Below, one piece after another: positions 52,933 to 61,140 of a stretch of DNA of 64,000 nucleotides (position 1 is the stretch's first letter; every line of letters starts with the position of its first letter). Source of the DNA: Neomegalonema perideroedes DSM 15528 (GTDB lineage: Bacteria > Pseudomonadota > Alphaproteobacteria > Rhodobacterales > Rhodobacteraceae); contig NZ_KB893654.1 of NCBI RefSeq assembly GCF_000374145.1, forward strand, positions 62,001-126,000, in the 5' to 3' direction. The notes under the pieces were generated by a model. That model did not search any database, was not told the origin of the DNA, and worked only from the letters and a program-made list of their open reading frames with translations. A program made the position numbers and the translations under genes.

Positions 52933-53784
52933 ATGCCTCCCATCACGCCTCCCAACGCCTGCGGCGCCTCTGCGGATCCGTCGCGCCTGGCTCAGCAGAG
53001 CCTGCGCGCGTTCTGGAGCTGGACGCCCTTCGCGCCCCTTCTGGGTCTGAAATCCCCCTGGCTGGAGATCTGGGGGCCGCAGCTGCGCGCCTTCGGCGTG
53101 CTGAGCCAAGGCGCCTATGCGCCGGGCATGGCCTTCAGCGGCCCCAAGGCGCCGCAGGTCGAGGAAGAAGCCTCCGCCGAGGCCGCGCCCAAAGCGGCCA
53201 AGCCCGCGCCTAAGGCGAAAGCCGCCAAGGCGCCGAAGGCCGAAGCCGCTCCGGTCGCCGAGGCCGCCCCTCAGGCTGAGGCCGCTCCGGTCGCCGAGGC
53301 CGCGCCTGCGAAGGCCGAGCCCAAGCCGAAGAAGGCTGAGAAGCCTCTCGCCAAAGAGCCCCCCAAGGCGGCCAAGGATCTCTTCGAGGATCACGAGCCC
53401 GCCACGCCGAAGGCCGAGCCTTCGCTGGTCGAAACCTTCTCCGCCCAGCCGGAGGCCGAGCCCGCGCCCGCGCCGCTCGCGCAGCCTGAGGAGGTCAAGG
53501 CCGAGGCCGCCCCTGAGCCCGCCCCGGCCCCTGAAGCGGCTCCGGCCGCTCCGGCCCAGCCCGAGGCTTCGGCCCTCGCCGCGGACGACCTGACCCTCGT
53601 CGAGGGCGTCGGCCCGGCCACGGCCCGCCGCCTTCAGGAGCAGGGCGTGCGCCGCTTCGCCGATCTGGCCTCCCTGACTCCCGAGCGGCTGATCGAGATC
53701 CGCCGCGTGGGCACGCTGACCATCACCGAAGATCAGGCTTTGGGGATCATCTCCTCCGCCGCGACGCTGGCCCGTCCGCACTGA
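52933..53784 (+). CDS. Ala/Pro/Lys-rich protein with C-terminal helix-hairpin-helix domain
   Basis: A 283-residue protein in three parts: an aromatic N-terminus (about 15-65, LRAFWSWTPFAPLLG), a long low-complexity linker of Ala/Pro/Lys/Glu repeats (about 75-215), and an HhH_5-like end (about 217-260, LVEGVGPATARRLQEQGVRRFADLA). Similar HhH tails occur fused to other proteins in alphaproteobacteria and may bind nucleic acid or proteins. The N-terminus could be phasin-like, but this is weak. Full role unknown. Confidence 0.68.
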   Translation: MPPITPPNACGASADPSRLAQQSLRAFWSWTPFAPLLGLKSPWLEIWGPQLRAFGVLSQGAYAPGMAFSGPKAPQVEEEASAEAAPKAAKPAPKAKAAKAPKAEAAPVAEAAPQAEAAPVAEAAPAKAEPKPKKAEKPLAKEPPKAAKDLFEDHEPATPKAEPSLVETFSAQPEAEPAPAPLAQPEEVKAEAAPEPAPAPEAAPAAPAQPEASALAADDLTLVEGVGPATARRLQEQGVRRFADLASLTPERLIEIRRVGTLTITEDQALGIISSAATLARPH

Positions 53785-53825
53785 TGCCTGATCTCCTGAT
53801 CTCCGGGAGCGCCTGACGCTCTCAA

Positions 53826-53860
53826 GAACGCCCTCCTTCGCCCCGCGAAGGAGGGCGTTC
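53826..53860 (+). terminator. Terminator-like hairpin
   Basis: GAACGCCCTCCTTCG and CGAAGGAGGGCGTTC pair perfectly over 15 bp with a 5-nt loop, 42 bp after the HhH protein's stop. No U-tract. The stem core matches that at 33518-33546. Confidence 0.65.
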
Positions 53861-54016
53861 GTTCGTTCGGGGACCGGAAGGGGGCTGCGTTCCGGCCTGT
53901 CGCGGGAGGCGAGGCCTTCAAAAGCGCCTCGCCTCAGAAGTTAAGGCGCGGATCGGCGCAGGAGAACAGGGATGAATCATGGAGGCCGGGCGCGGTTCTC
54001 CCTCCCGGAAACGAAG

Positions 54017-54044
54017 ACGCCCCCGATTGAAGGATCGGGGGCGT
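54017..54044 (-). terminator. Terminator-like hairpin after prfC
   Basis: ACGCCCCCGAT and ATCGGGGGCGT pair perfectly around a 6-nt loop, 23 bp beyond the prfC stop on the minus strand. A weak TTCGTTT tract follows. Confidence 0.65.
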
Positions 54045-54066
54045 AGCATTGTATCGTTTTGGGACG

Positions 54067-55686
54067 TCAGCCTAAGGTCTCTTTGACCCGCGAGAGCGTG
54101 ATCTTGGGGTAATCGCGCTCCACGCGCTGGACGTCCCAAGGGATGCGGATCAGAAACACCGGATCGCCGTCGTGATCCTCGGCGATCTGGCTTTTATTGG
54201 CCTCGGCGAAGGCCTCGACGTCGGCTTTGGCGCCCCGGATCCAGCGCGCCTCGCGATATTGCGTCGGCTCGAAGCGGACGGGCAGGCCGTATTCCGCTTC
54301 GATGCGGCTGGCGAGCACGTCGAATTGCAGCGCGCCCACCACGCCGAGAATCCAGCCCACGCCCTGAAGCGGCTTGAAGAGCTTGGCCGCGCCCTCCTCG
54401 GCGAATTGGAGCAGAGCTTTATCCAGATGCTTGGCCTTCATCGGATCGCCCGCCCGGACGTTCTGCAAAAGCTCCGGCGCGAAGGCGGGGATGCCCGTGA
54501 AGCGCAGCTCCTCGCCCTCGGTGAGGGAATCGCCGATGCGGAGCTGGCCATGGTTGGGCACGCCGATGATGTCGCCCGCCCAAGCCTCCTCGACCACCTC
54601 GCGCTCGCGGGCGAGGAAGAACATCGGGTTGGAGATCGCCATGGGCTTGCCGCTGCGCACGTGATGCAGCTTCATGCCCCGGTCGAAGCGCCCGGAGCAG
54701 AGCCGCACGAAGGCCACGCGGTCGCGGTGCTTGGGGTCCATGTTCGCCTGAACCTTGAAGACGAAGCCGGTGACCTTCGGCTCTTGCGGCTCGACCTCGC
54801 GGGTGAGGGCGGGGCGCGGGCGCGGCGCCGGGGCGTATTCCGAGAGGCCCTTCAGCAGATCCGCGACGCCGAAGCTGTTGATCGCCGAGCCGAACCAGAC
54901 GGGCGTCAAATGCCCTTCGAGAAAGCTTTGTTCGTTGAACTGGGGCAGCAGCTCGCGGGCCATCTCCACGCCCTCGCGGAGTTCGGCGAGGCGGTCGGCG
55001 GGCAGGCGCTGCGCCAGATTCGGGTCGTCGAGGCCCTTCATTTCGACGGTCTCGGCCTTCACATGGCGATCCGCGCGGTCCATGAGTCCGAGGCGGTCAT
55101 GCAACAGGTCGTAGGCGCCGAGGAATTCGCGGCCCATGCCGATAGGCCATGAGGCGGGCGCGGTGTCGAGGGCGAGCTTCTGCTGAAGCTCGTCGAGGAT
55201 TTCGAAAGTGTCGCGGGCTTCGCGGTCCATCTTATTGACGAAGGTCAGGATGGGCACGTCGCGCATGCGGCAGACTTCAAACAGCTTGAGCGTCTGCGGC
55301 TCCACGCCCTTGGCGGCGTCGATCACCATGACGGCGGCGTCGACGGCGGTCAGCGTGCGATAGGTGTCTTCGGAGAAATCTTCATGGCCCGGCGTGTCGA
55401 GCAGATTGAAGAGCTTCCCGTCCCATTCGAAGGTCATGGCCGAGGCCGAGACCGAGATTCCGCGATCCTGCTCCAGCTTCATCCAGTCGGAGCGGGCGCG
55501 GCGCTGCTCGCCGCGGGCGCGGACGGCGCCGGCGGTCTGGACGGCGCCGCCGTAGACCAGAAGCTTCTCCGTGAGCGTGGTCTTGCCCGCGTCGGGATGG
55601 GCGATGATGGCGAAGGTCCGCCGCCGCGCGATTTCGGGCGGCAGGGCGGGCGCGTTATGGCCGAGGAGATTCTGGGTGCTGCTCAT
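54067..55686 (-). CDS. prfC: Peptide chain release factor 3
   Basis: A 539-residue translational GTPase. G1 is AHPDAGKT at about 29-36, G3 DTPGHEDF near 95, G4 NKMD near 148. The RF3-specific central and C-terminal domains (GVVGALQFDVLASRIEAEYG near 440) are present. It removes RF1/RF2 after peptide release. Transcribed alone, with the AHPDAG start region close to the N-terminus typical of the family. Confidence 0.96.
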   Translation of the reverse strand: MSSTQNLLGHNAPALPPEIARRRTFAIIAHPDAGKTTLTEKLLVYGGAVQTAGAVRARGEQRRARSDWMKLEQDRGISVSASAMTFEWDGKLFNLLDTPGHEDFSEDTYRTLTAVDAAVMVIDAAKGVEPQTLKLFEVCRMRDVPILTFVNKMDREARDTFEILDELQQKLALDTAPASWPIGMGREFLGAYDLLHDRLGLMDRADRHVKAETVEMKGLDDPNLAQRLPADRLAELREGVEMARELLPQFNEQSFLEGHLTPVWFGSAINSFGVADLLKGLSEYAPAPRPRPALTREVEPQEPKVTGFVFKVQANMDPKHRDRVAFVRLCSGRFDRGMKLHHVRSGKPMAISNPMFFLAREREVVEEAWAGDIIGVPNHGQLRIGDSLTEGEELRFTGIPAFAPELLQNVRAGDPMKAKHLDKALLQFAEEGAAKLFKPLQGVGWILGVVGALQFDVLASRIEAEYGLPVRFEPTQYREARWIRGAKADVEAFAEANKSQIAEDHDGDPVFLIRIPWDVQRVERDYPKITLSRVKETLG

Positions 55687-55745
55687 GGCGAGGGCTTATA
55701 AGCGCGCGCGCGCGGCTTGCGAAGAGGGGAAGCGGAGGGGCGGCC

Positions 55746-56621
55746 TCAGCGGGAGGCTTTGGCGGCCGCGAGGATCTGTTTCAGCCTTGAGAGCGTCAAA
55801 GGCGCCTCCGGCCCGCGGTGGATCATGGCGTGGCAATTCGGACAAAGGGGGATCAGGTCTTTGATCGGGTCCACCTCGTAATCCTCGCCGATTGTGGAGA
55901 GAGGGACCAGATGATGCACATGGATGAAGCCTTCGCCATGCGCGCCATAAGCCTTTCTGAAATCAAATTCGCAAGCCTGACATTTCGCGCCGTAATGACG
56001 GACGCAGGCGGCGCGGGCGTCTTTGTCGCGTTCATAGAGGTTGACCATCCTGCGGACGCGCCCGCCTTCGACGAATTCCGGGGCTTCAGGATCGGGAGTT
56101 TCGTCCAGTTCCTGCGCGATGGAGTCTGAACTCGCCTCGCCGACTAGCCCGAGCCGCTCCATGGCTTCGGCCAACTCGGGCCAGAGGATCCAGATGAAGA
56201 AGCCGTTTTCATCTGTTCCGTATTCGACGGTCGGCTCCTCGCCCTGCGGCCATCCTCCCTCTGGAGGGAGAGGGGCGGAATAGAAGGGCAGCGCCCAATA
56301 AATGCGCTTCCCGCTCGACGTGAGCAGCTCAATGCCGTGATTTTTGCCGAGCGCCCTGCCGAAACCGTTGACGACTCCGATGACCCCGGCGGCGCGGCGC
56401 TGATCCATGGGGGCGATCCGGCCGGTTTTGGAGACCGCTGCTTTCCCTCTATCTGAGGAGCCGCGCGGATAGCCCAACTCCGCCCCGAGATCGGCGACTC
56501 CGGCTCCATGATGCGGGCGCGCGTAAAGCGCCCTCAGGATCTCCAGCATTTGAGGCTTCGTCGTTCCCTGGTCCTGAAGGACGTTCATCCACTGTTCGAC
56601 CGAAATCTCCAGATCATCCAT
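55746..56621 (-). CDS. HNH endonuclease, McrA-like
   Basis: A 291-residue protein. The C-terminal third is an HNH nuclease domain: CQACEFDF (zinc pair 1), HVHHLVPLS (catalytic H), then LIPLCPNCHAMIHR (zinc pair 2 and H). The first half (about 1-130, WMNVLQDQG, GSSDRGKAAVSKTGRI, RIYWALPFYS) resembles the upstream part of McrA-like modification-dependent nucleases, but the domain is not identified. ATG 56621 is chosen by homology length. No methyltransferase is adjacent, which fits a stand-alone type IV-like or regulatory role. Confidence 0.8.
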   Translation of the reverse strand: MDDLEISVEQWMNVLQDQGTTKPQMLEILRALYARPHHGAGVADLGAELGYPRGSSDRGKAAVSKTGRIAPMDQRRAAGVIGVVNGFGRALGKNHGIELLTSSGKRIYWALPFYSAPLPPEGGWPQGEEPTVEYGTDENGFFIWILWPELAEAMERLGLVGEASSDSIAQELDETPDPEAPEFVEGGRVRRMVNLYERDKDARAACVRHYGAKCQACEFDFRKAYGAHGEGFIHVHHLVPLSTIGEDYEVDPIKDLIPLCPNCHAMIHRGPEAPLTLSRLKQILAAAKASR

Positions 56622-56705
56622 CGCCGTCCCCGCCTCGTCAGATCGGCGCAAGCGTAAGAGGCGATGGAGAGGCCTGCAACCTTATCCGCCCTGATCAGGA
56701 ATCTC

Positions 56706-57386
56706 TCACGGCCCGTCGCCGAGCTTGTCCAGCGCCTGAGTCTCGGCGGCGGAGAGCGGCGGCAAAGCGTCCAGCGCCGCCGCAAGCTCGGAGGCCGCCT
56801 GACGAAACAGCGCGTCCAGACGCGGAGAAGCCCCCGCGCAGGCCTCCGCCACCACTTGGCAGGAGGTCAGATAGGCCCGCAGCCGCAGGGGCGTCCAGCG
56901 GTCGAGGGCCTTGGCCCGCGCCCGCAGATTGCTCACCTGATCGGCCATCTTGACGATCTTCGCCTCAGGCGGCTTGTTCGCCAGAGACTCCGCCTGAAGC
57001 CTTTTGCGCTCGGCGGTGGTCAGAAGCTCCCATTCGGGCTTGTCGGTCATGGCGTCCACGAGCAGCGCGACCCGCGCGCCGAAGGCCTCGCGCACGTCGC
57101 CGAGCGCCGCGTGGCGGTCTTCGACGCAATCATGCAGAATCCCCGCGACGATCACGTCGAGGTCGGGGCTGACCTCCGCGACCAGAGCCGCCACCTCGCA
57201 GAGATGATTGAGATAGGGGTAATCCATGCCCCGCGCGCCTTTGCGCCGCTGATAGGCGTGGGCCCGGGCGGCGAAGTCATAGGCGCGGGTCAGAACCACG
57301 AAGCGCGAATCCGCGCCGGGCGCCGCGGAGCCCGCTCCGCAAGGGGCGGCGTTCAGGAAGGAGTCGGAATCGGCGGGGGTGGTCAT
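56706..57386 (-). CDS. HD-domain phosphohydrolase, SpoT/MESH1-like
   Basis: A 226-residue protein with the HD metal-binding set of the SpoT hydrolase/MESH1 group: RAH near 41-43, YLNHLCEVA (His61), GILHDCVED (His85-Asp86, Glu89-Asp90), and VKMADQVSNL near 153. There is no synthetase, TGS or ACT domain, so it may be a small (p)ppGpp or NADPH hydrolase; the substrate is inferred. ATG 57386. A Pho-box-like array lies upstream. Confidence 0.83.
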   Translation of the reverse strand: MTTPADSDSFLNAAPCGAGSAAPGADSRFVVLTRAYDFAARAHAYQRRKGARGMDYPYLNHLCEVAALVAEVSPDLDVIVAGILHDCVEDRHAALGDVREAFGARVALLVDAMTDKPEWELLTTAERKRLQAESLANKPPEAKIVKMADQVSNLRARAKALDRWTPLRLRAYLTSCQVVAEACAGASPRLDALFRQAASELAAALDALPPLSAAETQALDKLGDGP

Positions 57387-57460
57387 GGGGGGCGATCTCC
57401 GCAAACCAACGGCGGGACGCCCGCCGCATTCAGCGACGGCGTCCGAAAATCAGAAGATAT

Positions 57461-57488
57461 GTGACGGCTGTGTGACGATCCTATGACA
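57461..57488 (-). promoter_or_regulatory. Pho-box-like array of 11-bp direct repeats
   Basis: On the plus strand GTGACG, GTGACG and ATGACA start at 57461, 57472 and 57483, exactly 11 bp apart. On the minus strand this reads TGTCAT, CGTCAC, CGTCAC in the orientation of a Pho box, followed by CATATC, a possible -10, and then the HD gene start about 75 bp away. The spacing is that of PhoB/OmpR-type sites; the sequence match to the Pho consensus is partial. Confidence 0.45.
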
Positions 57489-57578
57489 TGAAACCAGAGG
57501 AAAACGCAAAACCTTCCCCGAAGAATCGCAAAAAACGGCGCTCAGGTCGGGAGCGCGAAAGGTGAGGAAGCCGAAAGA

Positions 57579-58808
57579 TTAACTCGGAATTCCGGCGATT
57601 TCAGGGAGAGCCTCCGGACGCCGCGCCGCAGGCGCGGAAGAGGGCTCCGTCTGGGCGGCTTCGCTGAATTCGACCTCCTCCAGCTTGCGGGCGCCGCGCA
57701 GGATCTTCGTCACCGAGATTCCGGCCTCGCGCAGATCGCCTTCGGCTTGTCCGAAATGGGTCTCCAGCGCCTTGAGCCGCGTTCCGAGCCGCTCCGCGTC
57801 CTGAAGCAGAAGCCCCGTCTGACGCCGCAGCGCCGCCGATTGCTCCTGAATCCGCGCGTCGCGGAGCACGGCCCGCAAGGTGTGCAGCGTCGCCATGAAG
57901 GTCGAGGGCGAGACGATCCAGACCTTCTTTTCAAAGCTCAGACGGACGAGATCCGGGAAATTGGCGTGGATCTCGGCGTAAATGGCCTCGGAGGGCAGGA
58001 ACATCAGAGCCGAATCGGCGGTCTCGTCCGCGACGAGATAGCGCTCCGCCACGTCGCGCAGATGCCGCCCCACGTCGGCGCGAAAAGCCTTGGCGGCTTC
58101 GGCCTTCTCGGCGGGAGAAGTCGCCTCGGCGAGGCGGCGCCAGGCCTCCAGCGGGAATTTCGAATCCACCGGCAAAAGCCCGGTCGGGGGCGGAGTGACT
58201 AAAAGGCAATCCACGCGCCGCCCGTTGGAGAGTTGGGTTTGAAAGCGGTAGCTCCCGGCGGGCAGGGCCTGAGTCACGATCTCCTGCAATTGGATCTCGC
58301 CCATGGCGCCGCGCGCCTGCTTGTTCGAGAGGATGTTCTGAAGCCCGAGGATGTCGCCGGAGAGCCGTTCGATCTTGCCTTGGGCGCGGTCGATGGCCTC
58401 CAACCTCTGGCGCAGGTCGCCGAGGGCCTGAGCCGTCCGCTGGGCCGAGCCGGAGAGCGAATCGCCGAGCCGCGTCGAGACTTCTTCGAGGCGCCGCTCC
58501 AGAGTCTCCAGCGTGGCGGCCTGAGTCTGGTTCTGAGCCTGTCCGATCTGGCCGAGCCCGCCCGCCATGCGCTCCTGAGCCGCGCCCAGAGCCTTGAGCG
58601 ATTCGCCGAGCCGCCCGATCTCCGCCGCGAGGGGTTCCGCCGCGCGGGCCGCCCGCCGCGAAGCCCGCAGAGCCGCGAAGGCCAGCAGAGCCGCCAGCAG
58701 AATCAGCCCCCCGGCGAGTCCGGGGATCCAGAGCGCCGCCGCGCCGCCCGCCTCTTGAGCCGCCGCCTGAATCGCCGCCTGAACCGCCGCCTGAATCTCC
58801 CCCGGCAT
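57579..58808 (-). CDS. rmuC: DNA recombination protein RmuC
   Basis: A 409-residue RmuC: an N-terminal TM (about 25-47), a coiled-coil of about 100 residues, then the nuclease-like core with KQARGAMGEIQLQEIV near 200, VDCLLVTPP, LPVDSKFPLEAW near 255, and FLPSEAIYAEI near 315 and IVSPSTFMATLHTLRAV near 345. RmuC limits inversions at short repeats. ATG 58808 has GGGAGG upstream. The first residues form repeated QAAVQAAIQAA units. Confidence 0.92.
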   Translation of the reverse strand: MPGEIQAAVQAAIQAAAQEAGGAAALWIPGLAGGLILLAALLAFAALRASRRAARAAEPLAAEIGRLGESLKALGAAQERMAGGLGQIGQAQNQTQAATLETLERRLEEVSTRLGDSLSGSAQRTAQALGDLRQRLEAIDRAQGKIERLSGDILGLQNILSNKQARGAMGEIQLQEIVTQALPAGSYRFQTQLSNGRRVDCLLVTPPPTGLLPVDSKFPLEAWRRLAEATSPAEKAEAAKAFRADVGRHLRDVAERYLVADETADSALMFLPSEAIYAEIHANFPDLVRLSFEKKVWIVSPSTFMATLHTLRAVLRDARIQEQSAALRRQTGLLLQDAERLGTRLKALETHFGQAEGDLREAGISVTKILRGARKLEEVEFSEAAQTEPSSAPAARRPEALPEIAGIPS

Positions 58809-59022
58809 CCGCCCCTCCCAAATCGCGCCGGTGAACGGCGCCGACGGCCTCAAGATGGGGCCGAAGCGGCCCGCATAACAGGGCCGAAGGCGGAGCGAAA
58901 GCTTTCCGCCCTTCGCCGTCCTCCCTCAGACTTAAGTCGGGGCGCGGCTTTCGGCGGATCGACGGCCTGCGCGGATCCTCGTCTTATGGAGAGGGGACGC
59001 TGCTTGGAAAAGGATATGAGCG

Positions 59023-59547
59023 ATGCGGAAGAGAGCGATGCGGAGGATGCGGGGCGCGGGCGCCGGAATTCTGGCTCTGGGATGGCTGGCCGCCGGAGGC
59101 GCCGCCGCGCAGGAGGCTCCGGCGCAAGAAGGCCACGCTTGGGCGGCTTCGGTTCCGGCGGGGGTGATCGCGGTGGGGCCGCCGCAGGATGTGGATCTGA
59201 CGGTCTCCACCGGGCCGGAGGGAGAACCGGTCTCCGAGACGACCGAGATCGCTCTGAAGACGGGCGGCTATTACCGGCTGAACTTCGTCTGCACCGACGC
59301 CGCCGACGACACGGCGGGATTCCGCTTCGAATCGCCGGGCCTGCTCTCCAACGCGCATCTGCGGGTGGTCAGCGTGAGCGACATCGAGATCCATATGCAG
59401 GGCCTCGGCTTCCACGCCCTCGAATGCGACGAGCCGGGAAGAGCGCGCTTCAGCTTTCATCCCATGCGCAAAGGCGAATATGAATTCGTCGTGAAGAATC
59501 AGGAGGATCCGCCCGCCGTTCTGCGCGGGGTCTTCAAGGTGGAGTGA
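59023..59547 (+). CDS. Secreted cupredoxin-like protein of unknown function
   Basis: A 174-residue exported protein. The signal peptide follows a basic start (MRKRAMRRMRGAGAGILALGW, AAAQ near 30); ATGs at 59038 and 59047 are also possible. The mature part is beta-rich, with LKTGGYYRLNFVCTDAADDTAGFRFESP, and a final F..HPMRKGEYEFVVKN hairpin reminiscent of cupredoxins; a conserved CxxH-type copper site cannot be confirmed. One pair of cysteines (about C88 and C133). Confidence 0.6.
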   Translation: MRKRAMRRMRGAGAGILALGWLAAGGAAAQEAPAQEGHAWAASVPAGVIAVGPPQDVDLTVSTGPEGEPVSETTEIALKTGGYYRLNFVCTDAADDTAGFRFESPGLLSNAHLRVVSVSDIEIHMQGLGFHALECDEPGRARFSFHPMRKGEYEFVVKNQEDPPAVLRGVFKVE

Positions 59548-59564
59548 CGAGGACGGAGAGAAAA

Positions 59565-59627
59565 CCCTTGCGCCGAGCCCCTCGGCCTCCTTCATGAGGG
59601 CGGCCATGAGGGCCTCGGCCGCAAGGG
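59565..59627 (+). promoter_or_regulatory. Hairpin overlapping the leader of the YihY gene
   Basis: CCCTTGCG-CCGAG pairs with CTCGGCCGCAAGGG over a 36-nt loop that itself contains two CATGAGGGC repeats. The 3' arm touches the AAGGAAGGA ribosome-binding site of the gene at 59640. It could terminate the upstream gene or mask the RBS; there is no U-tract. Confidence 0.45.
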
Positions 59628-59639
59628 AAGGAAGGATCT

Positions 59640-60614
59640 ATGGGCGCTTTGCGCGGTCTGCGTCGAATCTGGCGTGTGATTCTGGAGACCTACGACAGAT
59701 TCTCCTCGGACGACGGCGAAGCTCTGGCGGGCTACATGGCCTTCTCCATGTTCCTGTCTTTGTTTCCCTTCCTGATCTTCGTGACGGCCATGGCGGCGCT
59801 CGCCATCGGCATGCAGGACGTGGACGCCACGCTGGCCTTCATGTTCGACGCCCTGCCGCCGGACGTGGCCGGGGTGCTGGAGCCGGTGGTCTCCGACACC
59901 GTCCACGCCCGCGTGAGCGGCGCGCCTCTGACGCTCTCGCTGGTCGGGGCGCTCTGGGTGGCCTCCAATGGAATCGAGGCTTTGCGCGCGGCGCTCAACC
60001 GCGCCTATTCCCAAGCCGAGAACCGGTCCTGGATCTATCGGCGGCTTCAGAGCGTCGGGCTGGTCTTCGCGGCTTCTCTGGCCTTCGTCTTTCTGACGGT
60101 GCTGGTGCCGCTCTGGCCGAGCCTCGTGGATTTGCTGACGGCGCCTCTGCAATTGCTGCAGGAGCTGCCGGTCAAAGCCTTCGTGCGGGAGATGGCGGAT
60201 CTGCCCTATCTGACGCTCATGCGTTACGGCTTGGCGGCTCTGGTGCTGGGGATCGCGATCTACGCGGCCCATCGCATCCTCCCGAGCGGCGACCCCGAGG
60301 CGCCCGTCTGGCCGGGGGTGATCTTCACGATCCTCTGCTGGCTGGCGGGAGGCGCTTTGTTTTCGGTCTACCTCGCCTATATTCCGAGCTATAGTCTAAC
60401 TTACGGAGCTTTAGGCGGCGTGATCGTCGCTTTGTTCTTTTTCTACATCTCGGCGGCCATCGTGATTCTCGGCGCCGAGCTGAACGCGGTGCTCGGCGGT
60501 TTGCGGCGCGACCCGGAGAGCCGCCGCCGCCAAGCCTCTCAAACCGCCGACCAGACCGCCGGGTCTTCGTCCGCGACGCCCGACGGGGCGGGCCGGATCG
60601 AAGAGACGACCTGA
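59640..60614 (+). CDS. YihY/BrkB family inner-membrane protein
   Basis: A 324-residue protein with about six hydrophobic segments. GEALAGYMAFSMFLSLFPFLIFV near 30, the GALWVASNGIEALRAALNRAY block near 105, and YSLTYGALGGVIVALFFFYISAAIVILGAELNAVL (from about 252) are family signatures. The family was once called ribonuclease BN in error; its role is unsettled. Good AAGGAAGG RBS. Confidence 0.9.
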   Translation: MGALRGLRRIWRVILETYDRFSSDDGEALAGYMAFSMFLSLFPFLIFVTAMAALAIGMQDVDATLAFMFDALPPDVAGVLEPVVSDTVHARVSGAPLTLSLVGALWVASNGIEALRAALNRAYSQAENRSWIYRRLQSVGLVFAASLAFVFLTVLVPLWPSLVDLLTAPLQLLQELPVKAFVREMADLPYLTLMRYGLAALVLGIAIYAAHRILPSGDPEAPVWPGVIFTILCWLAGGALFSVYLAYIPSYSLTYGALGGVIVALFFFYISAAIVILGAELNAVLGGLRRDPESRRRQASQTADQTAGSSSATPDGAGRIEETT

Positions 60615-60634
60615 AATTGGGGAGACGCCAGCCT

Positions 60635-61117
60635 ATGGCCAGCCGCAAGAAACAACGGATCCTGATGCTCGTTCTGGGCGGCGTGGCCCTGACGCTCTCG
60701 ACGGTGCTGGTCTCTCTGGCGATGCGCGATTCTCTGGTCTTCTTCTTCGGACCCGGCGAATTGAGCGCCAAGGCCGCCTCGGGCGAGATCACGCCGGATC
60801 GCCGGGTGCGGCTCGGGGGGCTGGTGGAGGTCGGTTCGGTCCGGCGCGACGCCTCCGGGGCGCGCTTCGTGATCGAGGACGGAAACGGCGCCTTGCCGGT
60901 GGTCTATGAGGGCATCCTCCCGGATCTCTTCGGCGAGGGTCAGGGCGCGGTGGCCGAGGGCTATCTGCGCGACGGCGTCTTCCGGGCGGCGAGCGTGCTG
61001 GCCAAGCATGACGAGAATTACATGCCCCGCGAAGTCGCCGAAGAACTCAAGCGCACCGGGCGCTGGCGCGAGGAGGACGCCCTCTCCGAGGGCCTGCCGC
61101 GCGCCTCGGGAAGCTGA
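60635..61117 (+). CDS. ccmE: Cytochrome c maturation heme chaperone CcmE
   Basis: A 160-residue CcmE: a single N-terminal TM (about 9-30), OB-fold periplasmic domain with VRLGGLVEVGSV and FVIEDG, and heme-binding His125 in LAKHDENYMP with the conserved Tyr129. It carries heme from CcmC to the CcmF/H ligase. The other ccm genes are not in the window. It starts 20 bp after the YihY stop; ATG 60635 is chosen over one 18 bp upstream. Confidence 0.93.
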   Translation: MASRKKQRILMLVLGGVALTLSTVLVSLAMRDSLVFFFGPGELSAKAASGEITPDRRVRLGGLVEVGSVRRDASGARFVIEDGNGALPVVYEGILPDLFGEGQGAVAEGYLRDGVFRAASVLAKHDENYMPREVAEELKRTGRWREEDALSEGLPRASGS

Positions 61118-61140
61118 ACCGCCCTCTCTGGAGCCCTCGC

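Noticed and set aside
50183-53784. Complete prophage or integrative element
   Set aside because: No integrase, terminase, capsid or tail gene, and no att-like duplication of a tRNA end was found. Only a phage-like regulator and DUF6456 remain.
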